Positions 12,105 through 21,692 of a DNA stretch of 22,540 nt are shown here, piece after piece (position 1 is the first letter of the stretch; each line of letters opens with the position of its first letter). A program made the translations under genes and the position numbers. The notes under the pieces were generated by a model, which saw nothing but the letters and a program-made list of their open reading frames with translations, ran no database searches and was not told the origin of the DNA. Origin of the DNA: an uncultured Bacillota bacterium (GTDB taxonomy: Bacteria > Bacillota > Clostridia > Christensenellales > UBA1242); the NCBI GenBank assembly GCA_937889705.1, contig CALBYO010000063.1:1-22540 (forward strand), written 5' to 3'.

Positions 12105-14456
12105 ATGAAAGACAAATTTTCCACAAAAGAATATTTTGAAAAATTAAATAAATATTGGAACGCGGCAAACTATCTTTCCGCCGCCCAACTTTATCTTTTA
12201 GATAATCCGCTATTGCGTGACCACGAACTTTGTTTGGCAGACATAAAGCAAAAACTTGTTGGACACTGGGGAACTGTCCCTGGTCAAAACTTTATTTATG
12301 CTCATTGCGACAGAGTTATAAACAAATATGATGTCGACATGCTTTTAATATCTGGTCCAGGTCATGGCGGGAACTTTTTTACTGCTAATAGTTATTTTGA
12401 AGGAGTTTATTCCAAAATATATCCTGAAATTTCGCAAGATAGAAAAGGTATGGCAAGGCTTTGCAAACAATTTTCATTCCCTGGTGGAATCGGCTCACAC
12501 TGCGTTCCTGAAACCCCTGGCTCAATTCACGAAGGTGGCGAACTTGGTTATTCACTTGCGCACGCTTTCGGTGCGGTTTTAGATAATCCAAATTTGATAG
12601 CCGTAACTGTCGTTGGTGACGGCGAAGCCGAAACTGGCCCACTTGCTACTTCTTGGTTTGGCAATAAATTTATCAATCCAAAAACAGACGGAATTGTTCT
12701 TCCAATTCTTCACTTGAATGGTTATAAAATTGCAAATCCAACGATTTTATCAAGACTTACAGACAAAGAACTTAAAAATTTATTTGATGGTTATGGCTAT
12801 AAACCATATTTTGTTGAAGGTTCAAACGCTATGCAAATGCACAAAGACATGGCGGCGGCTATGGACAAATGTATGGAAGAAATCAAAAACATAAAAAACA
12901 CAAATAAAGACAACTCAACAATCAAATACCCAATGATAGTTCTTAGAACTCCAAAAGGTTGGACAGGCCCAAAAGTCGTTGATGGTAAACAAATTGAAGG
13001 AACTTTTAGAGCACATCAAATTCCTTTGCCAATTAACAATGACGAAGAATTAAAACAACTTAAAGATTGGCTATTAAGTTATAAACCAAACGAACTTTTT
13101 GACAAAAATTACAAATTATTGCCAGAAATTGCCGAAATTTGTCCAAAAGGTAATAAAAGACTAAGCGCAAGTCCTTACGCAAATGGCGGCGGACTATTAA
13201 AAGAACTCAAAACCCCTGCAATCGAAAAGTATGCAGTCAAGTTTGATGGCCATGGCGTGCTAAAAGCACAAGATATGTTAGAACTTGGTGGTTATATTCG
13301 AGATTTGTTTAAACTTAACGAAAAGAATAAAAACTACCGAATTTTCAGTCCAGATGAAGCGATGAGTAATCGTTTAAATAAAGTTTTTGAAGTGGAAAAC
13401 CGCGCCTTTAACGCAAAAATTTATCCTTATGATGAAAAACTTTCAAATAACGGAAGAATCCACGATTCATATTTGTCGGAACATCTTTGCGAAGGAATGT
13501 TAGAAGGATATTTGCTAACAGGTAGACATGGTATGTTTGATAGTTACGAAGCGTTTATCAGAGTTGTGGATAGCATGGTAGCACAACATGCAAAATGGCT
13601 CAAAGTTTGCAACGAAATCGAATGGCGCAAACCAATTTCTTCACTTAACTTAATTTTAACGAGCAATGTTTGGCAACAAGACCACAACGGTTTTACTCAC
13701 CAAGACCCAGGCTTTTTGGATCACATTGTTAGCAAAAAAGCAGACATAGTTAGAGTCTATCTCCCTGCCGATGCAAACTGTCTTTTGTCATGTTATGACC
13801 ACTGCGCAAAAAGTAAAAATTATGTGAATGTAATAGTCGCTTCAAAACACCCAAGATATCAATGGCTAAATATTGAAGAAGCAAAAGAGCACTGCAAAAA
13901 AGGTGTAAGCGAATGGCAATGGGCTGGCATGAACAACACAAAAAAACCAGATTTAATCTTGGCTTCTTGTGGTGACACTGCAACGCTTGAATCGCTTGCC
14001 GCAATATCGCTTCTCAAAAAATTATTGCCAAATCTCAATGTCAGATTTATCAATGTTGTTGACCTTATGAAACTCGTTTCAAACAAAGCTCACCCACATG
14101 GACTGACAGAAGCAGAATATGACAAGTTGTTCACAAAAGACAAACCAATAATATTCAATTTCCATGGTTATCCACAATTAATTCACCAATTAACTTATAA
14201 CCGAACAAATAAAAACTTGCATGTTTCCGGCTATCAAGAAGAAGGCACAATCACCACATCTTTTGATATGTGTGCAATGAATAAAACAGACAGATATAAT
14301 TTGGTTTTAAAAGCAATTAAGTATCTTGATATTCCAAAACAACAACATGATAAAATCGCCAAATTCGCAAAAGAAAAATTAAAAGAGAACTATGACTACA
14401 TTCGCGAGTTCGGTGTAGATATGCCAGAAATTTCAAACTGGAATTGGAACAATTAA
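12105..14456 (+). CDS. xfp: Xylulose-5-phosphate/fructose-6-phosphate phosphoketolase
   Basis: This 783-residue thiamine-diphosphate enzyme is full length for the family (about 790). It splits xylulose 5-phosphate, and often fructose 6-phosphate, with phosphate into acetyl phosphate and glyceraldehyde 3-phosphate or erythrose 4-phosphate. Family marks include GHWGT (53-57), SGPGHGG (83-89), the long conserved run from PGGIGSHC to GGELGYS (126-150), GDGEAETGP (171-179) and HLNGYKI (203-209) for cofactor and metal binding. Later come a middle domain with SNVWQQDHNGFTHQDPGF and a C-terminal domain with HGYP. AAGGAG precedes the ATG. The gene is transcribed alone between two terminators; no acetate kinase or transketolase gene is within reach. 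Preference between the two sugars cannot be read from sequence here. Confidence 0.97.
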   Translation: MKDKFSTKEYFEKLNKYWNAANYLSAAQLYLLDNPLLRDHELCLADIKQKLVGHWGTVPGQNFIYAHCDRVINKYDVDMLLISGPGHGGNFFTANSYFEGVYSKIYPEISQDRKGMARLCKQFSFPGGIGSHCVPETPGSIHEGGELGYSLAHAFGAVLDNPNLIAVTVVGDGEAETGPLATSWFGNKFINPKTDGIVLPILHLNGYKIANPTILSRLTDKELKNLFDGYGYKPYFVEGSNAMQMHKDMAAAMDKCMEEIKNIKNTNKDNSTIKYPMIVLRTPKGWTGPKVVDGKQIEGTFRAHQIPLPINNDEELKQLKDWLLSYKPNELFDKNYKLLPEIAEICPKGNKRLSASPYANGGGLLKELKTPAIEKYAVKFDGHGVLKAQDMLELGGYIRDLFKLNEKNKNYRIFSPDEAMSNRLNKVFEVENRAFNAKIYPYDEKLSNNGRIHDSYLSEHLCEGMLEGYLLTGRHGMFDSYEAFIRVVDSMVAQHAKWLKVCNEIEWRKPISSLNLILTSNVWQQDHNGFTHQDPGFLDHIVSKKADIVRVYLPADANCLLSCYDHCAKSKNYVNVIVASKHPRYQWLNIEEAKEHCKKGVSEWQWAGMNNTKKPDLILASCGDTATLESLAAISLLKKLLPNLNVRFINVVDLMKLVSNKAHPHGLTEAEYDKLFTKDKPIIFNFHGYPQLIHQLTYNRTNKNLHVSGYQEEGTITTSFDMCAMNKTDRYNLVLKAIKYLDIPKQQHDKIAKFAKEKLKENYDYIREFGVDMPEISNWNWNN

Positions 14457-14481
14457 AAAAGGTGCTACAAAGCACCTTTTT
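14455..14481. terminator. Two-way terminator after phosphoketolase
   Basis: AAAAAAGGTGCT (14455-14466) pairs with AGCACCTTTTT (14471-14481) around a 4-nt loop. It serves phosphoketolase and the convergent TasA-like gene. Confidence 0.88.
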
Positions 14482-14494
14482 ATTTTTTTATATT

Positions 14495-15253
14495 CTAACC
14501 TAAATTCCAGTTTTCAACTGCTGAGTATTGAATTGCTTCAATAAATAATTCAATCTTAACCGATTTTGCTGGCAACTCTTCAATAGGTTCGCCATCAATT
14601 ATGGTGATTGTCACAAGGTTTTGATTTAACACATCACCTTTAAACAAATAAATTTCTTGTTGTGTTTCAACTGAATTGTCGTAGCCTATTTCGATCAATC
14701 TTTCTGAAATAGATGTTGAGCCTTCTGATACAAAATAATGATAATTATCTGCTGAATTAAACTCCCAATTATCTGCAAATTCTATTGCGCCGCTTGCGAG
14801 CAATTTATTTGAACCATTTAAAAATTCTGTTATTTCTTCTGGTGTTTGATATTTTACATAGTTAAGCCTATCTGACATATCTGTGATAACCAATTTCGCT
14901 CTCAAAGCAAATGTTGCTGTGTTCTCTTTTGGAGATAATTTAGGGTTGGCAATTTTGATAACATCGCTAGGCATTATGTTTGTCAAAGTCAAATTTTCAA
15001 GTTCGCCGTCATCAATATTACCATCATTGTTTTTATCGTTGAAATATAATAAATTACCAACAGCGTTTGATGTTGAAGATTCATTAACATTTTTGTAATC
15101 AATAGAGATACCAGTTGCAAAATCTAGATAACCAGTTGCATTTCTCCTGCTGGACAAATACGCTACTGTTGTTGAAATAGAGACAATAAGCGCCAAACAA
15201 AGCACAGCGCACAAACCGACTAAAATATTTCTACGCAAAGAAGTTTTCTTCAT
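14495..15253 (-). CDS. TasA-like exported protein with an EF-hand loop
   Basis: The 252-residue protein starts MKKTSLRRN followed by a long hydrophobic stretch (10-33, ending VSISTTVAYLSS). This is the pattern of TasA/CalY-type and alternate-signal exported proteins handled by SipW-like peptidases. The mature part is beta-rich (ATFALRAKLVITD, KSVKIELFIEAIQYSA), as in those fibre or surface proteins. Residues 73-84 (DKNNDGNIDDGE) match a canonical 12-residue EF-hand calcium loop with ligands Asp73, Asn75, Asp77, Asn79, Asp81 and Glu84. No cell-wall sorting signal is present, and no SipW-type peptidase gene lies in the window. AAGGGGG precedes the ATG and a promoter lies at 15278-15306. Family placement rests on the N-terminus and fold pattern, so it is moderate. 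Confidence 0.65.
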   Translation of the reverse strand: MKKTSLRRNILVGLCAVLCLALIVSISTTVAYLSSRRNATGYLDFATGISIDYKNVNESSTSNAVGNLLYFNDKNNDGNIDDGELENLTLTNIMPSDVIKIANPKLSPKENTATFALRAKLVITDMSDRLNYVKYQTPEEITEFLNGSNKLLASGAIEFADNWEFNSADNYHYFVSEGSTSISERLIEIGYDNSVETQQEIYLFKGDVLNQNLVTITIIDGEPIEELPAKSVKIELFIEAIQYSAVENWNLG

Positions 15254-15277
15254 ATTACCCCCTTTATAGTTAAAACT

Positions 15278-15306
15278 AATATATCACAATTTTTAGATTT
15301 TATCAA
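15278..15306 (-). promoter_or_regulatory. Promoter of the TasA-like gene
   Basis: On the minus strand TTGATA (15301-15306), 17 nt, then TATATT (15278-15283) preceded by TGA. Confidence 0.65.
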
Positions 15307-15333
15307 ATATATTAACATCAATCTTAATTTTAT

Positions 15334-15362
15334 TTGTAAAAACTCTTTTAAATGGATAATAT
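15334..15362 (+). promoter_or_regulatory. Promoter of cardiolipin synthase
   Basis: TTGTAA (15334-15339), 17 nt, then TAATAT (15357-15362). The message would begin about ten bases before the TTG start, just ahead of the AGAGG ribosome site. Confidence 0.55.
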
Positions 15363-15379
15363 ATTACCAGAGGTAAAAA

Positions 15380-16846
15380 TTGAATATTTTAGGACTTATT
15401 GTATTCATAGTTTTTTGTATTAACATTCTTTGCGTTCTTGCAATGATTTTTGTTGAGCGCAAAAAGCCTCAAATTATTGTTTCATGGCTTGTTATATTAA
15501 CATTTCTACCAATTTTAGGTTTTATTTTATACATTTTAATTGGAAGCGGACTAAGTTATAAAACAAGAAAAATGATAAAGAAAAAAAGACTTTATCAAAA
15601 AGAATATGACGAATTTATATTAAAACAAAAAGCAAATTTACAAGACAGAAAATACAAAAATAAAGAGGAAGAAAACTTTTCTGATCTGCTGATTTTCAAT
15701 ATAAACAATTCAAATAGCGCGTATTTTAGGCACAACGATGTTAGAGTTTTCACCAACGGAGAAGACAAAATAACCGCTCTTAAAAAAGATTTAAAAAATG
15801 CTAAACATTCAATTAATATGCTTTATTACATTTTTGCAAATGACGAAGTCGGTAACGAAATAATGGACATTTTAATTGAAAAGGCTCAACAAGGTGTTAA
15901 AGTCAAACTTCTATACGATTCTGTCGGCTGTTTAAAAACTAAACGAAGTTTTTATAAAAAACTTGAAAAGGCGGGCGGCGAAGTTGCAGAATTTTTCCCA
16001 CCGCTTTTTGGAATCAGACTTATCAACTTTAAAATGAATTATAGAAATCACAGAAAGATTGTCGTCATAGATGGCAAAATTGCATACACTGGTGGAATTA
16101 ATATTCGTGATGACCACATGGGCAGAAAAAAGAAATTGTCACCTTGGCGCGACACGCACATCAGAATTGTTGGCGATGCTGTTTATGGTTTCCAAAGTGC
16201 TTTCTTCAATGATTGGAGATATTGCAAAAAAATGGGCAGCAATTTTGAAAGTCTTTACAATGAAGGATATTTTGTGCCAAACAGAAATGCTGGCGAAACT
16301 GGTGCGCAAGTTATAACAAGTGGTCCCGAATATGATGATCAACCTATCAAAGAAGCATTTTTGAAAATGATTTTATCGGCGAAGGAAAAAATATATATTC
16401 AAACGCCATATTTTATTCCCGATGAAGTTATGCTAAGTGCATTAAATGTTGCAAGAATGAGCGGCGTTGAAATCAACTTAATGATTCCGGCAATCCCAGA
16501 CAAAAAAGTTGTTTACATGGCAACGCTTTCCTATGTGAAAGAACTTTTGAATTTTGGTAGCAATGTTAATGTTTATTTATATAACGGTTTTATTCATTCA
16601 AAAGTTGTAATGATTGATGACAAAGTTGTGTCGATTGGAACTTGCAATTTTGATAACAGATCTTTTGCTTTAAACTTTGAAATAAACGCTTTTTTATATG
16701 GCGAAGAAGTGTCAAAACAAAATATTGCAATATTTGAAAACGATGTTGTAAACTCTAAAAAGATAGATAAAACATATTTCAAACGCAAACCTTGGTATTC
16801 AAAAATGGCACAAGCATTTTTTAGATTATTCTCTCCTTTACTATAA
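15380..16846 (+). CDS. cls: Cardiolipin synthase (phospholipase D superfamily)
   Basis: This 488-residue enzyme has the standard bacterial Cls layout. Two N-terminal membrane helices (about 3-24 and 32-55) are followed by two phospholipase D domains, each with an HKD motif. The first is His224, Lys226, Asp231 (HRKIVVID) and the second His406, Lys408, Asp413 (HSKVVMID), each followed by the usual GG/GT-N-(F/I) segment. It joins two phosphatidylglycerol molecules into cardiolipin and glycerol at the membrane. The start codon is TTG, backed by AGAGG at 15370-15374 and by the beginning of the membrane helix. The gene is monocistronic, ending at the terminator 16847-16874. Confidence 0.94.
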   Translation: MNILGLIVFIVFCINILCVLAMIFVERKKPQIIVSWLVILTFLPILGFILYILIGSGLSYKTRKMIKKKRLYQKEYDEFILKQKANLQDRKYKNKEEENFSDLLIFNINNSNSAYFRHNDVRVFTNGEDKITALKKDLKNAKHSINMLYYIFANDEVGNEIMDILIEKAQQGVKVKLLYDSVGCLKTKRSFYKKLEKAGGEVAEFFPPLFGIRLINFKMNYRNHRKIVVIDGKIAYTGGINIRDDHMGRKKKLSPWRDTHIRIVGDAVYGFQSAFFNDWRYCKKMGSNFESLYNEGYFVPNRNAGETGAQVITSGPEYDDQPIKEAFLKMILSAKEKIYIQTPYFIPDEVMLSALNVARMSGVEINLMIPAIPDKKVVYMATLSYVKELLNFGSNVNVYLYNGFIHSKVVMIDDKVVSIGTCNFDNRSFALNFEINAFLYGEEVSKQNIAIFENDVVNSKKIDKTYFKRKPWYSKMAQAFFRLFSPLL

Positions 16847-16874
16847 AAAAAACAAGACGCAAGTCTTGTTTTTT
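16847..16874. terminator. Two-way terminator after cardiolipin synthase
   Basis: AAAAAACAAGAC (16847-16858) pairs with GTCTTGTTTTTT (16863-16874) around GCAA. It also can end the long minus-strand housekeeping transcript arriving from the right. Confidence 0.88.
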
Positions 16875-16900
16875 TATTTTATTTTTATATTTCCGTTTGG

Positions 16901-17602
16901 TTAATTTACATTGTAAATAATTCTATGGCAGTTGTCACATTCTAAATAGCCTTGACTTTTAACCTTGTCAACTTCAACTGATGAAAGTTCTAGCATGCAA
17001 ACGCCGCATGACCTACCAGAGAGTGGTGCAAACACTGGGAACAATTTATCTTGTCTGTGTTGCTTATATTTTGCCATAAGTTTTGGGTCTATTGACTTTT
17101 CCATAGTGGCAAGTTCGCCTTTAATTTTTTCAATTTCTGGTTGCTTTGACGCAGCTAGTTCGTCATATTTTTTCTTATTCTCTGTGTATTTTGCTTTTGC
17201 TGAACCGTAATTTTTCTTAGCAGCATCAAATTCATTTAAAGATATGTTTAACTTTTCAGCAATTTGCAAAATTTTCTTTTCCAAAATGTTTAAGTTGTTT
17301 ACAAGTGCATTTACATTTTTTGTCAATGTTTCAAACTCAGTTTCGGAAAGTTTTGACAAATCTTTGTTTGCAAGTTTTTCAACATTAGCGTTGTTTTCGT
17401 TGTATGTCTTATTCAAAAGATTAAAATCTTTTAAAAGCAATCCTGCTTGATTTTCAAGTTGTGAAGATTTTTCTTGCGCTTTTTTAACAACTGCTATCAT
17501 ATCTTGATAGTTCTTTTTAAATTCACTTTTGGCAAGTTGATTTTCAATTTTAAAAAGTTCAGCGTCTTTCTTCTGATATTCTATAATTTTTGAAATGTCC
17601 AT
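16901..17602 (-). CDS. Coiled-coil zinc-ribbon protein (COG1579/CT398 type)
   Basis: This 233-residue protein has a long antiparallel coiled coil (about residues 5-175) and a C-terminal zinc ribbon with Cys199, Cys202, Cys222 and Cys225 (CGVC and CDNC). The segment PVFAPLSGRSCGVC is typical of the C4-type zinc-ribbon family seen in many bacteria. Its molecular job is not settled; relatives have been suggested to bind nucleic acid or secretion and flagellar parts. In Firmicutes it is often near rpoD, as here, where it starts 53 nt after rpoD. AAAGGA gives the ribosome site. Confidence 0.85.
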   Translation of the reverse strand: MDISKIIEYQKKDAELFKIENQLAKSEFKKNYQDMIAVVKKAQEKSSQLENQAGLLLKDFNLLNKTYNENNANVEKLANKDLSKLSETEFETLTKNVNALVNNLNILEKKILQIAEKLNISLNEFDAAKKNYGSAKAKYTENKKKYDELAASKQPEIEKIKGELATMEKSIDPKLMAKYKQHRQDKLFPVFAPLSGRSCGVCMLELSSVEVDKVKSQGYLECDNCHRIIYNVN

Positions 17603-17655
17603 AATTTATCCTTTTGAAATTTATATCATATATTTTGCAAATTTTCAAATATTTT

Positions 17656-18711
17656 TTAACTTCTAAAATCTACAAGTTTTTTACTTCTATTTGGGTGTCT
17701 TAATTTTCTAAGCGCTTTTGCTTCAATTTGTCTAATTCTTTCACGAGTAACATTGAATTCTTTACCAACTTCTTCAAGAGTTCTTGGGTGCGAATTATCT
17801 AAGCCATAACGCATACGAATAACTTTTTGTTCACGAGGAGTGAGGGTTTCAATAACAGACAAAAGTTGTTCTCTAAGCAAAACTTGACTTGTTGCTTCAA
17901 GTGGCGATACTGCTGTTTCATCTTCAATAAAATCGCTAATTTTACTATCTTCTTCGTCACCGATTGTTGTTTCAAGTGAGATAGGGTCAAGCGCAATTTT
18001 TTGTATTTCTGCAACTCTTGCTTCTGTAAGTCCCATAGCACTTGCAATTTCTGATGCAGTTGGGTCACGGCCAAGTTTTTGAATTAAAGTTCTTGTTGTT
18101 CTTGTTAAACGATTGATTGTTTCAACCATGTGAACAGGAACACGAATAGTTCTTGCTTGGTCTGCGATTGCTCTTGTGATTGATTGTCTAATCCACCAAG
18201 TTGCGTATGTTGAAAATCTAAATCCTTTTGTAAAATCGAATTTTTCAACAGCTTTTAAAAGACCAATATTACCTTCTTGAATTAAGTCCAAAAATTGCAT
18301 ATTTGAGCGCGAAACATATCTTTTTGCGATGCTAACAACAAGCCTTAAATTGCTTTCAGAAAGTTTTGCTTTTGCCGCTTCATCGCCTTCTGCCATACGC
18401 TTAGCAAGTTCAATTTCTTCGTCGCCTGTTAAAAGTGGAACTTTACCTATATCTTTTAAATATGTTTTAACCGGGTCATCAACGCTAACTTGTGTGATAA
18501 TTTCGTCCAAGTCTTCTTTTGCAACATCTTCTTCATGTGACTTGATAATCTTGATGCCATTTTTTTCGATTGTATCAATAAACTCATTGATCTCATCTTT
18601 TGATGCATCATATTTCATAAGTCTAAAATAAATGTCTTCTTCGTTGACATTTCCTTTTTTACGACCAATATCCAAAAACCTATTCAACTCAACTTTAAAA
18701 TTCTCGTTCAT
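17656..18711 (-). CDS. rpoD: Primary sigma factor SigA (RpoD)
   Basis: The housekeeping sigma factor directs RNA polymerase to -35/-10 promoters. In its 351 residues: a short region 1.1 (1-55), region 1.2 beginning [11 protein letters not shown] (79-89), region 2 from [12 protein letters not shown] through [18 protein letters not shown] to [15 protein letters not shown] (121-183), region 3 from [13 protein letters not shown] (190-202), and region 4.2 with [20 protein letters not shown] (310-329). The region 3.0 helix that reads extended -10 TG bases is conserved, which fits the many TGATATAAT promoters here. GGAGG lies before the ATG. It follows dnaG by 24 nt, the core of the macromolecular-synthesis operon. 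Confidence 0.98.
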   Translation of the reverse strand: MNENFKVELNRFLDIGRKKGNVNEEDIYFRLMKYDASKDEINEFIDTIEKNGIKIIKSHEEDVAKEDLDEIITQVSVDDPVKTYLKDIGKVPLLTGDEEIELAKRMAEGDEAAKAKLSESNLRLVVSIAKRYVSRSNMQFLDLIQEGNIGLLKAVEKFDFTKGFRFSTYATWWIRQSITRAIADQARTIRVPVHMVETINRLTRTTRTLIQKLGRDPTASEIASAMGLTEARVAEIQKIALDPISLETTIGDEEDSKISDFIEDETAVSPLEATSQVLLREQLLSVIETLTPREQKVIRMRYGLDNSHPRTLEEVGKEFNVTRERIRQIEAKALRKLRHPNRSKKLVDFRS

Positions 18712-18735
18712 TTTTCCTCCAAAACTTTTCTTTTG

Positions 18736-20481
18736 TTAATCAATTACTTTGTTTTTCATTTTTGCAATTATTTGTGCAATTTCTGCTGAGATTTGTTTTC
18801 TTTCTTCTATATTAGAAGTTTCCTTATATTTTTCACTTAACACCTGTTGCCAAATTTTCATGTGATTTTCAAAAATTTTAAATGCACATTCGTTATAAAA
18901 CGACTCAGTCAGCAAACTTTCGTCAAGTTCCAAAATGCTATCATAGATTTCTTTTTCTTCTTCATCTAAGTTTAAACTTTCGCCGCTGATGTTAGATTGT
19001 AAAATCTTGTCATAGAGCGATTGATAAACTGGGTGCGAAATGTATTTTCTAAGTGACGCTTTGCCATTTGTGTATGATTTTTTCCTTATCATGACTAGTA
19101 AAATATATTTTATTGCTTTAATATTGCCATCTTCTTGATTAATTAAAACATCTTTATCTTCATTTGCCATATTTTCACTATTCGCGCTCACAACATCTCG
19201 TTTGAGTGTTTCAAGAGATATTGACATTCTTTGTGACAACAATTTTAAATAAATCTCTTGTTCGGAAGATGTTTTTAACGCTGATATTATTTCCAAGCAT
19301 TTCTTAACGCATTTTGACTTCTCATTTGGCTCTTTTAAATTGTATTGCTCCTGAGTTATGTCTAACAAATATTCAACATAATGTTTTGCGTTATCAATCA
19401 AACTTTGCATCTTTTCTTTACCAAAGTTTTTAAGAAATTCATCAGGGTCAAATCCTTTTGGAAGCCTTGCAACTTTAACTGACAAATCATTATCAACCAA
19501 AATTCCAATCGACCTAGATGCTGCTTTCATACCCGCTTCATCGCCGTCAAATAAAAGTGTTACATCGTCACAGAACCTTTTGAGTTCTCTTGCGTGTTTT
19601 GGGGTGAGTGCCGTTCCTAAACAAGCAACCGTTGGCGAAAAACCATTTGAGTTCATTGTTATAACATCAATTTGACCTTCAACAATAATGATTTTGTCAA
19701 TTTTTCTTTCTTTTCTAATTCGCTTTACAAGATGTATTCCGTAAACGCAAGAACTTTTATCGAAAACTGGCGATTGCGAAGTGTTTTTATATTTTGAACG
19801 CTCGTCATTTGGTAAAATAATTCTTCCGCTGAAACCGACTGTTTCTTCGTAGGAATTTAAAATTGGAAACACAAGCCTATTTGATTGATAGTCAAATTCC
19901 CTGCCATTACTTACGCCTGCAATTCCGGCTTTTTCCATAATTTCAAAAGGAATATTTTGACTTTTCAAGTATTTAATTACGTCATTGTTGTGCGCATAGC
20001 CAATTTCAAAATTGTCTAAATCACTTTTTTTAAAACCGCGCTTTTTTAAATAATTTTGTGCATCTTTTGCAATAGGAAGATACAAATTTTTCTTATAAAA
20101 TTCTTTGGTTAAATCAAGCGCTTTTAATATCTCGGTTTTTTCTTTTTTCTGTTGTTCAATTATGCTTGCATCGCCCATGTTCTCTGGCATTTTCATTCCT
20201 GCTTTTTGAGCAAGAATTTCGATAGCACGTTCACGATCGCAACTTTCCATCTGCATAACAAAATCAACAACATTACCGCCAACACCGCAACCAAAGCAAT
20301 GATAATATTGACCTTCTTCGTTTACAGTGAATGAAGGTGTTTTTTCGTGATGAAAAGGACAGCACGCCCAATACTGCCTGCCTTTACGATTTAAAGTTAT
20401 GTATGAAGAAACAACGCTTACGATATTATTTCTTTGTTTTAATTCTGCATACCATTCTGGTGGATAATAATATTTTGGCAA
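18736..20481 (-). CDS. dnaG: DNA primase DnaG
   Basis: This 581-residue primase makes RNA primers at the replication fork. It has a CHC2 zinc finger with Cys41, His44, Cys62 and Cys65 (CPFHHEKTPSF and CFGCGVGG). The catalytic core follows, with the TOPRIM motifs EGQID (Glu268) and FDGDEAG (Asp312, Asp314). A helicase-interaction domain fills the C-terminal third (about 430-581) with little conservation, as usual. The start is TTG at 20481, supported by AAAAGGAAAAAG just before it and by alignment of the N-terminal MPKYYYPPEW with primases. It is followed closely by rpoD. Confidence 0.97.
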   Translation of the reverse strand: MPKYYYPPEWYAELKQRNNIVSVVSSYITLNRKGRQYWACCPFHHEKTPSFTVNEEGQYYHCFGCGVGGNVVDFVMQMESCDRERAIEILAQKAGMKMPENMGDASIIEQQKKEKTEILKALDLTKEFYKKNLYLPIAKDAQNYLKKRGFKKSDLDNFEIGYAHNNDVIKYLKSQNIPFEIMEKAGIAGVSNGREFDYQSNRLVFPILNSYEETVGFSGRIILPNDERSKYKNTSQSPVFDKSSCVYGIHLVKRIRKERKIDKIIIVEGQIDVITMNSNGFSPTVACLGTALTPKHARELKRFCDDVTLLFDGDEAGMKAASRSIGILVDNDLSVKVARLPKGFDPDEFLKNFGKEKMQSLIDNAKHYVEYLLDITQEQYNLKEPNEKSKCVKKCLEIISALKTSSEQEIYLKLLSQRMSISLETLKRDVVSANSENMANEDKDVLINQEDGNIKAIKYILLVMIRKKSYTNGKASLRKYISHPVYQSLYDKILQSNISGESLNLDEEEKEIYDSILELDESLLTESFYNECAFKIFENHMKIWQQVLSEKYKETSNIEERKQISAEIAQIIAKMKNKVID

Positions 20482-20590
20482 AACTTTTTCCTTTTCAAAA
20501 AACTTAATAATTCTATTAAAAGTATGGAATAAACAAAAAATTCCATGTCAATATATTTATTTCGACATGAAATTTAAAAACCCTTTATTT
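20482..20590 (-). other. Structured gap between mnmA and dnaG
   Basis: On the minus strand CATGTC and GACATG can pair around a ~14-nt loop, and overlapping this ATGGAAT pairs with ATTCCAT around a T-rich loop. A TTGACA lies inside but has no convincing -10 at the right distance. It may hold a weak terminator, a dnaG promoter, or both. Confidence 0.35.
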
Positions 20591-21679
20591 TTATTTATTA
20601 TAATAAAATTTATCTATAACTCCGCCGCCTAAGCAATTTTCATTTTCGTCATAAAGTACGACAAATTGACCAGGTGTGATTGCCCTTTGCTTCTCAAAAA
20701 AGTCAACTTTGATTTCTTTATCGTTCAATACTTCAACTTTAACTTTTTGGTCAGGTTGACGATATCTAAATTTTGCAAAGCATTCAAAACTTTTTTGCGT
20801 TGGAACATTTGGTATAAAATTAAATTCTTTTGCGTAAAGTCCGTCAGAAAATAACGCATCATCTTCTCCCTGAGAAACAACAAGGACATTGTTTTTTAAG
20901 TCTTTGTCCAAAACAAACCAACGCTCACCAGTTCCACCCTTTCTGCCGCCTATATTAAGACCGCGTCTTTGTCCAAGTGTGTAATACATAAGCCCGTCGT
21001 GCTCACCAATTATTTCACCTTGTGGTGTTTTGATAAGTCCAGGCTGAGCAGGTAAAAATCCTTTCAAAAACTTTTTAAAATTCCTTTCGCCAATAAAACA
21101 AATTCCTGTGGAATCTTTTTTTCTTGCATTTGAAAGCCCAAGTTCATCAGCAATTTTTCTAACCTCTGTTTTTTCAATATCTGCAAGAGGAAACAAAACA
21201 GAAGATAATTGTTTTTGATTTAATTGGTTTAAAAAATATGATTGGTCTTTGTTTTTATCCTTTGCTTTTTTAAGATAAAACTTTCCGTCTTTTTCTTCAA
21301 CTTTTGCATAGTGACCTGTTGCAATTTTATCTGCACCAATCTTTTTTGCAAAATCTAAAAATGGGCCGAATTTAATTTCACGATTACAAAGCACATCAGG
21401 GTTTGGAGTTCTGCCGTTTTTGTATTCGTTCAAAAAATATTCAAACACATGATCGTAATATTCTTTTGCAAAATTTATCGTGTAATAAGGAATATTCAGC
21501 GTTGCACATACACGCTTTACATCTTCATAATCTCTTTCACTAGTGCAAGCACCTTCATCATCAGTTTCTTCCCAATTAACCATAAAAAGAGCAACAACAT
21601 TGTAGCCTTGCTCCTTTAATAAATGTGCACTAACAGCGGAATCAACTCCGCCACTCATTCCTATAACAACAGTTTCCAT
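20591..21679 (-). CDS. mnmA: tRNA-specific 2-thiouridylase MnmA
   Basis: MnmA places sulfur on U34 of tRNA-Glu, -Gln and -Lys. The 362-residue protein has the ATP-pyrophosphatase P-loop SGGVDS (9-14), the NPDVLCN motif with nucleophile Cys98, GHYAK (122-126), DQSYFL (145-150), the persulfide Cys194 in STGICFIG, and YTLGQRRG beyond residue 230. The C-terminal beta-barrel ends with PGQFVVLYDENENCLGGGVI. Length and all catalytic residues are normal. AGAGAG precedes the ATG. It starts 13 nt after the TM2 gene, so they are probably cotranscribed; dnaG follows after 109 nt. Confidence 0.97.
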   Translation of the reverse strand: METVVIGMSGGVDSAVSAHLLKEQGYNVVALFMVNWEETDDEGACTSERDYEDVKRVCATLNIPYYTINFAKEYYDHVFEYFLNEYKNGRTPNPDVLCNREIKFGPFLDFAKKIGADKIATGHYAKVEEKDGKFYLKKAKDKNKDQSYFLNQLNQKQLSSVLFPLADIEKTEVRKIADELGLSNARKKDSTGICFIGERNFKKFLKGFLPAQPGLIKTPQGEIIGEHDGLMYYTLGQRRGLNIGGRKGGTGERWFVLDKDLKNNVLVVSQGEDDALFSDGLYAKEFNFIPNVPTQKSFECFAKFRYRQPDQKVKVEVLNDKEIKVDFFEKQRAITPGQFVVLYDENENCLGGGVIDKFYYNK

Positions 21680-21692
21680 TTTTTCTCTCTAT

